Of a stretch of 9,900 nt of DNA, positions 1 through 7,000 are shown piece after piece; within the stretch, counting starts at the first letter, position 1, and each line of letters begins with the position of its first letter. Where the stretch lies: NCBI GenBank assembly GCA_003153655.1, contig PMAK01000073.1, positions 393 through 10,292 on the forward strand, given 5' to 3'. This stretch comes from Phycisphaerales bacterium. Lineage in GTDB: Bacteria; Planctomycetota; Phycisphaerae; Tepidisphaerales; Tepidisphaeraceae. Made by a program: the position numbers and the translations under genes. The notes under the pieces are model-generated. The model saw nothing but the letters and a program-made list of their open reading frames with translations, was not told where the DNA came from and made no database searches.

Positions 1-648
1 GGACGGACATTTTGGGGCTCTTGGCGTGCAGATGGTTGCGCCCAGTTCCATTAAAGCCGAGTTGAAGTCGCCGATGGATGATCGCGGGAGGATCTCTTCG
101 GCCCGCTGCCAGAGCATTTCGCGCGTTTTTGGATTTTTGGGGTCGGACTGGATTAGGTCGAGGCGGCAAAGGACGCGGGCGACATTGCCGTCCAGGATGG
201 GGGCACGCTGGTTGTGTGCGATGGAGGCGACCGCGCCGGCGGTGTAGCGTCCTACACCGGGTAGGGTCATTAAGTCTTGTATCGAAATGGGGATGCGTCC
301 GCCAAATTCGGTGACGATCTGTTTTGCGGCGGCGCGAAGGTTTCTGGCTCGCGAGTAGTAGCCGAGTCCTTGCCAGAGCCGAAGGACTTGCTGCTCCGGG
401 GCATCGGCGAGGTCGCTGACGGTGGGGAACGCCTTCATGAACCGCAGGAAGTACGGAATCACCGTGGCCACCTGCGTCTGCTGAAGCATAAACTCGCTCA
501 CGAGCACGGCATAAGGATCGACGAGCGTTTTGCTTCCCATGGGTGGCCGCCAGGGGAGGTCGCGGCGATGCTTGCGATACCACCGAAGCAGCCCGCGCGC
601 GATGGCGGTGTTTTGACTGGATGAGGTTGTGATCGCTGATGACTCCAC
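1..648 (-). CDS. mutY: A/G-specific adenine DNA glycosylase MutY (partial, C-terminal part outside window)
   Basis: MutY removes adenine mispaired with 8-oxoguanine or guanine, starting base excision repair in the cytoplasm. The first 216 residues are visible and follow the family closely: DLPWR at 30-34; VSEFMLQQTQV at 50-60, holding the catalytic Glu52 (Glu37 in E. coli); QGLGYYSRARNL; the helix-hairpin-helix LPGVGRYTAGAV; and LDGNV with catalytic Asp153 (Asp138 in E. coli). The first two cysteines of the 4Fe-4S motif, Cys207 and Cys214 with the usual six residues between them, lie at the window edge. The other two cysteines and the NUDIX-like C-terminal domain are outside. I chose the GTG at 648-646 because the first in-frame ATG (540) would remove DLPWR, and an in-frame stop lies a short way upstream. 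No clear Shine-Dalgarno sequence is seen. The gene is divergent from the DUF4926 gene across a 143-bp gap. Confidence 0.93.
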   Translation of the reverse strand, partial: MESSAITTSSSQNTAIARGLLRWYRKHRRDLPWRPPMGSKTLVDPYAVLVSEFMLQQTQVATVIPYFLRFMKAFPTVSDLADAPEQQVLRLWQGLGYYSRARNLRAAAKQIVTEFGGRIPISIQDLMTLPGVGRYTAGAVASIAHNQRAPILDGNVARVLCRLDLIQSDPKNPKTREMLWQRAEEILPRSSIGDFNSALMELGATICTPRAPKCPS

Positions 649-781
649 GGATGTTAATCTGGGAAGATTTTTCCGACTTTAATTTGCATGTCCGAAAAAA
701 AGGTTTATTTTTAGCGTTCCGAGGGGTGAGGTTGGAGCATTAATAGTCGGTCGGATCGGACAGATTTTATCCAACGTGCAT

Positions 782-786
782 GGAGG
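782..786 (+). promoter_or_regulatory. Ribosome binding site deciding the DUF4926 start
   Basis: GGAGG lies five bases upstream of the ATG at 792. This favours that start over the in-frame ATG at 780, which would place the Shine-Dalgarno sequence inside the gene. Confidence 0.6.
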
Positions 787-791
787 ATTCC

Positions 792-1067
792 ATGAGATCG
801 CCGCATATAGATGACTTTGTTCGTCTCACAATGGACATCCCGGAATTGGCGTTGATTCGCGGCGAGATTGGCGTCGTTCGCAGCACTTGGTTTGCGCCAT
901 CGGTTGCGTACGAGGTCGAATTTCACCAGATCGGGCATGACTATCAAACCCGAGCGTTGCTCCTCGCGGAGCAGGTGGAGGTCGAAGAGGGACCACTCTT
1001 CGATTCCAGCAAGGAACTGGCTCCAGAAGCCGCCACGACGGCTTTGATCGCCACCGACGCGCATTAG
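792..1067 (+). CDS. DUF4926 domain-containing small protein
   Basis: This is a 91-residue protein when started at the ATG at 792; an ATG at 780 would add four residues. It shows the pattern I recognise for DUF4926: a DFVRLTMDIPE opening strand, LIRGEIGVVRS (family form: L..GD.GTVV), and AYEVEFHQIG followed by a short strand and a hydrophobic turn (ALLLAEQVEV). This reads as a small all-beta, SH3-like barrel. The last 20 or so residues are an Ala- and Glu-containing tail beyond the domain. There is no signal peptide or membrane segment, so it is probably cytoplasmic. Function is unknown. In other genomes such proteins are often found next to toxin-like or DUF6883 genes, but no such partner is visible here. 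The lipoprotein gene starts 13 bp downstream, so the two may be co-transcribed. Confidence 0.8.
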   Translation: MRSPHIDDFVRLTMDIPELALIRGEIGVVRSTWFAPSVAYEVEFHQIGHDYQTRALLLAEQVEVEEGPLFDSSKELAPEAATTALIATDAH

Positions 1068-1080
1068 GATTTGCGAGCCA

Positions 1081-1494
1081 TTGACGCTTATTTTCCGCAC
1101 CGTGACTCTTGCCATGATCGGCTGTCTTCTGGCCGGCTGCGGCGATGTTTCGCTTCCGTCTATGCAATCGATTTCGTCACCTGTTGAGCCAAAGCCGGCG
1201 GCCGCTCATCATGTTGTCTTTGGCGCATCCAGCCTGGAATCCAACATTCGGATCGAGCCGAGCCACGTTGAGCGGGACGGGACGGGGATTCTGGACGTTC
1301 AGCTGAACTTTCGCTCGATAACGGATGCCGACCAATACCTCGTTGCGTATATCACCTTCACGCAGGACGGCCAATTCGTTGAAAAACTTGGCCCACAGCG
1401 CGTGGTTCTTCATGGGAATCTGAGCGACACCCTTGATTTTAACAGCACACAGCCAGCCGATGACTACACCGTTACCTTCGATTTTGCGAAATAA
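1081..1494 (+). CDS. Small predicted lipoprotein, function unknown
   Basis: This is a 137-residue protein with a TTG start. The N terminus has a basic residue (Arg6), a hydrophobic stretch and the lipobox LLAGC at 16-20, so Cys20 would be lipidated after signal peptidase II cleavage, leaving a mature protein of 118 residues. The TTG is preferred because the first in-frame ATG (codon 12) would leave too short a signal peptide; AGGAT about ten bases upstream is a weak ribosome binding site. After a Ser/Pro/Ala-rich linker, residues from about 55 onward (SNIRIEPSHVERDG, LDVQLNFRS, QYLVAYITFTQDGQFV, DDYTVTFDF) alternate in the way of a beta-sandwich domain. I do not recognise the family. The position just after the DUF4926 gene suggests a two-gene unit, but the products should sit in different compartments. 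Confidence 0.78.
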   Translation: MTLIFRTVTLAMIGCLLAGCGDVSLPSMQSISSPVEPKPAAAHHVVFGASSLESNIRIEPSHVERDGTGILDVQLNFRSITDADQYLVAYITFTQDGQFVEKLGPQRVVLHGNLSDTLDFNSTQPADDYTVTFDFAK

Positions 1495-1549
1495 TGCATC
1501 TCCGAAGTGGGGCAAACCCTCTCGGGCTACAGTATGTTTTCATCCATCG

Positions 1550-1589
1550 TCGGAAATGGTGGCTAGCGGCCATTTTGTCCGATAACGGA
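1550..1589 (+). repeat. Imperfect inverted repeat with an alternative hairpin, upstream of the ABC transporter
   Basis: TCGGA-AATGG (1550-1559) can pair with CCATT and TCCGA (1570-1574 and 1578-1582). This leaves a ten-base loop and a three-base bulge (TTG). The same TCCG at 1578-1581 can instead pair with CGGA at 1586-1589 across ATAA. Only a short T run (1573-1576) is present, so a classical intrinsic terminator for the lipoprotein gene is possible but weak. Confidence 0.35.
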
Positions 1590-1615
1590 TGCAGTGACGC
1601 CTCATCCCGAGTTGG

Positions 1616-3538
1616 GTGTTGGTTGATGTAGTTGTCAGACATGCTTTAGCGAGAGTGCCAGTGTCATCGCCTGCGATTGAAACCAAGCTTCGGGACAAGA
1701 ATCTTCCGCCTCGCCAATCATTTGAAGAACCAACGGATCTGCTGGAAGAGGGTGATCAGCCGAAGGTCTCCTTCTGGCGATTTTTGTGGCCGAATATTCA
1801 GAAATATCGGTGGCTTGTTCTTGCGGCTTTGGTGCTGAATGCGATGCATGGGGTTTCGGTCGCAGCTCAAACCTTGGCGCCGAAGTATCTGATCGACCAG
1901 GTGATCCTGGCGACGGGAATTACGTACCGCCAGCGCTGGCATCGACTCGCGATTCTGCTCGGCGTTTATCTGCTGGCTTCTGTTTTCGGACGAATGCTGG
2001 TCTGGCATGCGGGATATCGCATTTTCACGTATGTTCGCGAGAAAGTTCTTTTTGATGTGCGGTCGAATTTTTTCCGGCACGTGAATCATCTTTGCCTGCG
2101 GTTTCACCGGACGCATCACAGCGGTGAATTGTTCAGTTATCTTTTTGGCAGCCCGCTGCTGCAGGTGCAGAATTATTTTCAGCAATTCACGTTTGCCGCG
2201 CCCGGGGCGCTCTTCATTGTTCTGAGCACGATCATTTGGGTGGGGATGTGGGATTGGCTTCTCACGCTGGTTCTGATCATCACGTGCGTCAGCACGGCGT
2301 GGCTCATGCATCGGACGCGCCAGCGGATTCAGAAGCTGCATAGCGAATATCAGAAGACGGAAACCAAAGTCACGGGCTTCGTGGCTGATCTGCTGCGCGG
2401 GTCGCGCGATGTGAAGTTGTATGCGATGGAGGACAAAGTTTCGGAGGATTTCGAGAACCGGGTGTGGGAGATCGGCCGCAAGAGCTATATCCGTGACGTG
2501 CAATCACATATCCAGTGGATGAAGCATGAGACGCTGGGATATGTCAGCTTTGCGACGCTCTGCGTGGCGCTGGTCTGGCGATATTTTTATGATCGGTCGC
2601 ACAAGCCGGTGGATCATCAGGTCACGATCGGGCAGATACAGGCGTATATCGCGGCGTTTACATCGCTGCAGGCGTCGCTGACGGTTCTCTTTCAGATGTC
2701 GACGTTTAAGGCCGGCGCGCAGGCGGGTGTTGAACGAATCAGCGCGGTTTTGAAAACGGCGACGACTACTCCCGATCCGATCGGATACGAGGCGACCGCA
2801 CCGATAAAGGGTGACATCGTTCTGTTCGGCGTGACGTTCGGCTATGAAGCGGATCGGCCGGTGCTGAAAGATATCAACCTGACGATTCCGTTCGGACAAC
2901 GCGTGGCGCTGGTTGGCCCATCCGGAGCGGGCAAGAGCACGATCACGCAGCTTCTTTTGCGATTGTATGATCCGGATGAGGGGGCGATTCTGATCGGCGG
3001 GTTGAATATTCGGCATTGCCAGGGGCCGGAATTGCGACATCGATTTGGCGTTGTGCCGCAGGATCCGTTTATTTTTCGCACAAATATCCGCGACAATCTT
3101 TGCGTGGCGCGGCCTGAGGCGACGGATGCGGAGATTCGCCGGGCTTGTGATCTGGCGAACGCGTGGGAGTTTATTTCGCGATTGCCGGATGGGCTGGATA
3201 CGCCGGTGGGCGAGGGAGGATCGACATTGTCCGGCGGGCAGCGGCAACGCCTAGCGATTGCGCGGGCGCTATTGGCTGAGCCGGATTTCTTCATCTTTGA
3301 TGAAGCGACGAGTGCGCTGGATACGGTGAGCGAAGGGCTGGTTCAGCAGGCGATGGAGAATGCGATTGCCGGGAAGACGGCGCTGATCATTGCCCATCGC
3401 CTGGCGACGGTAAAGAATTGCAATCGGATTCTGGTAATTGCGGATGGACGGATCGTGCAGGATGGGAGTTATGACGGGTTGGTGGGGCAGCCGGGGATGT
3501 TCCGGGATTTGGTTCAGGGGCAGGTTTTGAAGAGCTAA
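1616..3538 (+). CDS. ABC exporter half-transporter (fused membrane and ATP-binding domains)
   Basis: This is an inner-membrane type I ABC exporter of the MsbA/multidrug type (640 residues), expected to work as a dimer. Residues from about 64 to 370 form the membrane domain, with hydrophobic segments such as WLVLAALVLNA, LAILLGVYLLASVFG, ALFIVLSTIIWVGM plus WLLTLVLIITCVSTAWLM, and a segment before YFYD. The ATP-binding domain is complete: Walker A GPSGAGKST (434-442, Lys440), Q-loop Gln482, signature LSGGQ (538-542), Walker B ending FDEATSALD (Asp562, catalytic Glu563) and the switch His594. It should therefore be an active ATPase. Substrate cannot be told; lipids, drugs or peptides are all possible, and no partner gene is adjacent. 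There is no ATG before residue 77, so the start is GTG at 1616 or GTG at 1661. The latter has GAGAG five bases upstream and would give 625 residues. Confidence 0.92.
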   Translation: MLVDVVVRHALARVPVSSPAIETKLRDKNLPPRQSFEEPTDLLEEGDQPKVSFWRFLWPNIQKYRWLVLAALVLNAMHGVSVAAQTLAPKYLIDQVILATGITYRQRWHRLAILLGVYLLASVFGRMLVWHAGYRIFTYVREKVLFDVRSNFFRHVNHLCLRFHRTHHSGELFSYLFGSPLLQVQNYFQQFTFAAPGALFIVLSTIIWVGMWDWLLTLVLIITCVSTAWLMHRTRQRIQKLHSEYQKTETKVTGFVADLLRGSRDVKLYAMEDKVSEDFENRVWEIGRKSYIRDVQSHIQWMKHETLGYVSFATLCVALVWRYFYDRSHKPVDHQVTIGQIQAYIAAFTSLQASLTVLFQMSTFKAGAQAGVERISAVLKTATTTPDPIGYEATAPIKGDIVLFGVTFGYEADRPVLKDINLTIPFGQRVALVGPSGAGKSTITQLLLRLYDPDEGAILIGGLNIRHCQGPELRHRFGVVPQDPFIFRTNIRDNLCVARPEATDAEIRRACDLANAWEFISRLPDGLDTPVGEGGSTLSGGQRQRLAIARALLAEPDFFIFDEATSALDTVSEGLVQQAMENAIAGKTALIIAHRLATVKNCNRILVIADGRIVQDGSYDGLVGQPGMFRDLVQGQVLKS

Positions 3539-3627
3539 GGCTAATATCCTTCTTCTAGCCGCGTCATTTCAGGCCGGGCCGAATCTTGTTGCTAAAATAA
3601 TCCATGACTGAGAGAATTGTCGGTACT

Positions 3628-3641
3628 GGGGGGGGATCCCC
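3628..3641 (+). repeat. G8 homopolymer overlapping a GGGGATCCCC palindrome in the leader of the LEPR-XLL gene
   Basis: Eight consecutive G residues (3628-3635) run into ATCCCC, so that 3632-3641 is a perfect ten-base palindrome. It ends two bases before the AAGGAG ribosome binding site. The G run could vary in length and change leader spacing or structure. Nothing in the sequence shows that it does. Confidence 0.5.
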
Positions 3642-3643
3642 GC

Positions 3644-3649
3644 AAGGAG
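3644..3649 (+). promoter_or_regulatory. Ribosome binding site of the LEPR-XLL gene
   Basis: AAGGAG sits six bases before the ATG at 3656 and fixes the start. It is the clearest Shine-Dalgarno sequence of the plus-strand genes. Upstream, 3593-3598 reads TAAAAT and could be a -10 element, but I see no convincing -35 at the right spacing. Confidence 0.7.
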
Positions 3650-3655
3650 TAACCG

Positions 3656-6037
3656 ATGGCGGGTAACGCGCGTTTTTGGCGTCAGGGAAACTTTCGACCA
3701 AGAGTCTATTCCAAGCCCGTCAGCGTCGAGCCGCTGGAGCCTCGACTGCTCTTCAGTCCGATCACGACGCTGGGGTCGTTCCAGACTACGGGAAGCTCGG
3801 GATCGCCGCCTGCGGGCCGGGTCTTCATTCAATTCCATCCTGCGGGGAATGACGAAATCCCCCCAGCGGGATACGTTCTCTATGGGACAACCACATCAGG
3901 CGGCAGTTCAAGTGATGGGACAATTTGGGATGGAGGCGAAACGGCACTCGCATCCGTGTTCTCATTTAATGGAGCTGATGGGGCCGATCCGGCAAACGGC
4001 GTAATCATTGACCCCGTCTCGGGCGACTTCGTGGGAACAACACTTTCCGGCGGCGCTTCGAATGACGGCGTGATCTTCGATTACAACGGCGTCGATATGA
4101 CGTTGCGGGCGTCGTTCGACGGTTTTACGGGTGGAACCGGCAGCGGAAATGCGCCTTCGGGCTTGGTTGAAGATGCGAGCGGAAATCTGTTTGGAATCGC
4201 ACATTTGGGGACGTCGTCGCTCGATATCTTTGAACTCGCCAGCGGAAGCAGCACCATCACCACCCTCGCGACATTGTCCGGCCAGTTCAATGGATCGCAG
4301 TTGGTAATCGATTCCAACGGGGATCTCTTTGGCGCATTGAGCCAGGGGGCCGGAGGCGCCCATGGGAGCGTCTTCGAACTCGTCAAAGGGGCCGGCAGCG
4401 TGACGACTCTGGCCACATTCACGACCGTGGATGAGCCGTATCTGGATTTGGTGATGGATGGGAGCGGAAATCTCTTTGGAGCGACTTTCGGGAACGGAAG
4501 AAGCACCCTCTTTGAAGTTGCCAGCGGCAGCGGTGTTGTCACAACGCTGTCGGTGTTGTCCACCGGGATGCTGGCCAGCGGCGGCCTTGCAATCGATCCG
4601 AGCGGAAATCTTTACGGCTCGGCCACTGGCGGCGCAGCCGGAGCAAATGGAATTATTTTCGAACTGGCCAACGGCAGCGGGACCATCACGACGCTTGCGA
4701 GTTTCGATGGAACCAACGGGACTGCTCCACAGGAGCCAATCATTGGTGGAGCTTCGGACCTTGGTGGCGGTGACGACTTATTTGGAGTGACGACTGGAGG
4801 CGGCGCCTTCGGTCAGGGGGCTCTTTGGGGACTGAATTTGACAGTCCCTGCCGGCGGCATGTCAGTCACCGCGCCCGCGAATGCGATTGACGGCATAGCG
4901 TTGAACCCGCCTGTGATGGTCAAACTATTCGATGAATTGGACAATCAGATGGATAGCAACGCCAGCGTTACGATTGCCCTGCAATCCGGCGTTTTGGCAG
5001 GCACGCTGACCGAACCGTTCACGAATGGAGTCGCCACGTTTAGCGATGTGGCCTTCAATTCCGTGCAAGGCCTGGAACAGCTCACCGCGACTTCTTCCGC
5101 GACCAGTAATCCTGGGTTATTCGGCGATATCAACGTCAGCCTTCCTTCAACAACGAAGTTGGTCTTCACTCAGCAACCCGCGACCGTAGTAAGCGGTCTG
5201 CCGATCGTGCCTCCGGTGATTGTGGACGTTGAAGACTCATCCGGAAACGTCATCAACGGCCCGCAGACTCTAATAACACTGTCGTTGATCGGGGCAGGTG
5301 GAACGCTCACCGGCGGCGTAGTCGGGAACAACCTGCCGGCCGTGGACGTGTTTAGTGATCTGGTCATCAACGGTCCGGGCACTTATCAGTTCCTGGCGAT
5401 CGGCGGAGGCGCCGAAGCGATGTCCGCCAGCTTCGTCGTTTTGCCGGCTGGGTCGTCCAACCCCGCGGCGGCGAAGCTTGCGTTTGTTACGGCGCCCACA
5501 TTGGCAACGACCAATCAGCCGCTCAGCTATAGCGTTGCCATTGAAGACAGCGCGGGAAATGTCGTCACCGCCGATAGCACACAAGTGAGTTTAAGTTTTG
5601 GCGGACCGGTTCCGTTGGGTCCATTAACGGCCTCTGCGGTCAATGGCATCGCGACTTTCAGCGGAATCTCGTTCGGCACGATTGGCATCTACAGCGCCGT
5701 GGCGAGCGACGGCTCGCTGACGCAGGCGTTTTCGACTGTGTCCGCCGTTCTGCTGTCGGTCCCGACTTTTGAATTCGGCGGTATTCCAATAAGCCCCGAA
5801 GGGGTCCAATTCGAGGAGGCTCGAAACGAGGCCCGGCTGACAGGACAACCGGTGGACTTTGTTCCATCGGCGCAAATGGCGCTCACCGGGGTTTTTGCGA
5901 TGCCAAGCGGTTCATTCGCCGCCGCTCCGCCGCTGGCATCGGATCAAATTGCTCAAACCTCGGTTGGGGCTTCAGCGAGCGATGATCCGACGCTGTCACC
6001 AGCGGATGCAATCGATAAGCTGCTTGGTGCGATCTAG
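3656..6037 (+). CDS. LEPR-XLL protein: seven-repeat GloVer beta-propeller followed by three Ig-like domains
   Basis: This is a 793-residue, probably exported protein. The N terminus is basic and contains LEPRLLFS (27-34), the LEPR-XLL motif of planctomycete surface or secreted proteins; there is no ordinary hydrophobic signal peptide. From about 70 to 395 there are seven GloVer-type repeats (TIGR03803 style: GNLFG, then a Gly-rich turn, IFEL, and TTLASF). The (L/V/Y)(F/V/Y)G core glycines are at 77, 127, 180, 226, 275, 321 and 377. An ITTLGSF strand at about 36-42 could close the ring with the last repeat. Three Ig-like domains follow at about 400-498, 500-605 and 606-700; the second and third open with KLVFTQQP or KLAFVTAP. 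A 90-residue tail (about 700-793) has no dockerin, PEP-CTERM or LPXTG signal. Propellers of this kind may bind ligands or scaffold surfaces, but no enzymatic residues can be recognised. The gene lies alone between the ABC gene and a convergent operon. Confidence 0.85.
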   Translation: MAGNARFWRQGNFRPRVYSKPVSVEPLEPRLLFSPITTLGSFQTTGSSGSPPAGRVFIQFHPAGNDEIPPAGYVLYGTTTSGGSSSDGTIWDGGETALASVFSFNGADGADPANGVIIDPVSGDFVGTTLSGGASNDGVIFDYNGVDMTLRASFDGFTGGTGSGNAPSGLVEDASGNLFGIAHLGTSSLDIFELASGSSTITTLATLSGQFNGSQLVIDSNGDLFGALSQGAGGAHGSVFELVKGAGSVTTLATFTTVDEPYLDLVMDGSGNLFGATFGNGRSTLFEVASGSGVVTTLSVLSTGMLASGGLAIDPSGNLYGSATGGAAGANGIIFELANGSGTITTLASFDGTNGTAPQEPIIGGASDLGGGDDLFGVTTGGGAFGQGALWGLNLTVPAGGMSVTAPANAIDGIALNPPVMVKLFDELDNQMDSNASVTIALQSGVLAGTLTEPFTNGVATFSDVAFNSVQGLEQLTATSSATSNPGLFGDINVSLPSTTKLVFTQQPATVVSGLPIVPPVIVDVEDSSGNVINGPQTLITLSLIGAGGTLTGGVVGNNLPAVDVFSDLVINGPGTYQFLAIGGGAEAMSASFVVLPAGSSNPAAAKLAFVTAPTLATTNQPLSYSVAIEDSAGNVVTADSTQVSLSFGGPVPLGPLTASAVNGIATFSGISFGTIGIYSAVASDGSLTQAFSTVSAVLLSVPTFEFGGIPISPEGVQFEEARNEARLTGQPVDFVPSAQMALTGVFAMPSGSFAAAPPLASDQIAQTSVGASASDDPTLSPADAIDKLLGAI

Positions 6038-6060
6038 CGTTTAGTGCGACCTAGCGCTTA
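6027..6060. repeat. 17-bp imperfect tandem duplication across convergent stop codons
   Basis: GTGCGATCTAGCGTTTA (6027-6043) is followed directly by GTGCGACCTAGCGCTTA (6044-6060), 15 of 17 bases identical. Copy one supplies the TAG stop of the LEPR-XLL gene (6035-6037). Copy two supplies the TAA stop of the minus-strand ROK gene (6060-6058). Only 20 bp separate the stops, and no clear hairpin terminator is seen on either strand. Confidence 0.75.
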
Positions 6061-6984
6061 CTCGTCCGATTTGGAAACCGCGACGACCAGCGCGGCACAA
6101 TCCTGTAAGCGAGCGCCCAGGCCAGCCGGCTCGATTCGGCAGGTTGCGGTGTCCGGCAACGCTTCCTCGCGGAATCTATCGCGTACGATTTCGACCCAAG
6201 GATTGCCGAGATGGATCGCGAGGCTGCCTAAGAGGATTGCGTCGGGGCGGAGGAGATCGCCGAGATTGGCGCACACTTCGCCGACGGCGCGGGCGTTGAT
6301 TGTGATGACTTCGGCGGCATCGCGATCTCCGGTTTTCCATAGGTTGGCGAGTTCTTCAGATGTTGGAGGGGTGGGCCAGCGACTGGGGAATTTCCAGGCG
6401 GCGATTTTGCCGAGTGATGCGCCGGCGCAGAAGGATTCGACGCTGCCTTCTTTTCCGAAGGCTTCGGGGCCATCTTCGCGGAATCGGGCGTGGCCGATCT
6501 CGACACTTTTGCCGGCGGAGCCGCGATAGATTTTGCCGTCGATGACGATACCCGCGCCGAAGCCGGTGCCGCAGGTGAGGTAGATGAGCCGTGATGTACC
6601 GCGGCCTGCGCCCCAATAGTATTCGGCGAGGCAGCAGGCGGCTGCGTCGTGTTCGACGTTGATCGGGAGTTGAAGTTGGTCTTGCAAGATTTGTTTCAGG
6701 GGAATTTGATTCCAGCCGGTGAGATTGGGGGGTGATTGGATGATGCCTTGCGTTGCGTCCAGGGGCCCGCCGATGCTGATGCCGGCGGCTAGAATTCCTG
6801 CGTGGTTTTGCAGGAGAATCCGGGCTTGGGCGCAGATGTCGCGGATCATTGGATCGGGGCCGCGCGAAGCTTCGGATGGCCATTGGATTCGCTGGAGAAT
6901 TTCACCGTCGCGGCGGCCGACGATGGCGGCGCATTTTGTTCCGCCGATGTCCAAACCGAGAAACAGGTCAGTCGCGCCGGGCAT
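6058..6984 (-). CDS. ROK-family sugar kinase, zinc-cysteine motif absent
   Basis: This ROK-family protein (308 residues from the ATG at 6984) probably phosphorylates a sugar with ATP in the cytoplasm. Visible motifs are the phosphate-1 loop LDIGGTK (DIGGTK at 12-17), GISIGGPLD, the catalytic-base segment VEHDAAACCLAE with Asp113, the second phosphate segment TCGTGFGAG and the ROK hallmark EIGH (Glu162, His165). The usual CxCGxxGCxE zinc site after this is replaced by EAFGKEGSVE, so all three cysteines are missing. There is no DNA-binding domain, so it is an enzyme-type ROK protein rather than a repressor. An in-frame TTG at 7041 would add 19 residues and overlap the upstream gene by 41 bp; it has GGAGGAG only one base before it. 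I prefer 6984 because ROK proteins usually begin close to DIGGTK. It is the last gene of the hydrolase/DUF6807/ROK set. Substrate is not identifiable. Confidence 0.87.
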   Translation of the reverse strand: MPGATDLFLGLDIGGTKCAAIVGRRDGEILQRIQWPSEASRGPDPMIRDICAQARILLQNHAGILAAGISIGGPLDATQGIIQSPPNLTGWNQIPLKQILQDQLQLPINVEHDAAACCLAEYYWGAGRGTSRLIYLTCGTGFGAGIVIDGKIYRGSAGKSVEIGHARFREDGPEAFGKEGSVESFCAGASLGKIAAWKFPSRWPTPPTSEELANLWKTGDRDAAEVITINARAVGEVCANLGDLLRPDAILLGSLAIHLGNPWVEIVRDRFREEALPDTATCRIEPAGLGARLQDCAALVVAVSKSDE

Positions 6985-7000
6985 TTGTTCGCAAGAGAAT

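Noticed and set aside
277..624. Plus-strand open frame of 115 codons at the left end
   Set aside because: It is antisense to mutY, whose catalytic motifs are read on the minus strand.
649..791. AT-rich gap between divergent mutY and DUF4926 genes as a divergent promoter
   Set aside because: Promoters must lie near here, but I found no -35 and -10 pair at proper spacing on either strand that I could defend.
711..1115. Minus-strand open frame of 134 codons over the DUF4926 gene
   Set aside because: The plus strand has a recognisable domain and a GGAGG ribosome binding site; the minus-strand translation shows no family features.
1718..3247. Two adjoining minus-strand open frames of 261 and 247 codons
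   Set aside because: They are opposite the ABC transporter, whose motifs are all intact. Their Arg- and Gln-rich translation is typical of antisense shadows.
3539..3560. Possible terminator after the ABC gene (GGCTA and TAGCC arms)
   Set aside because: The stem is only five base pairs with a twelve-base loop and no T run follows, so chance is a good explanation.
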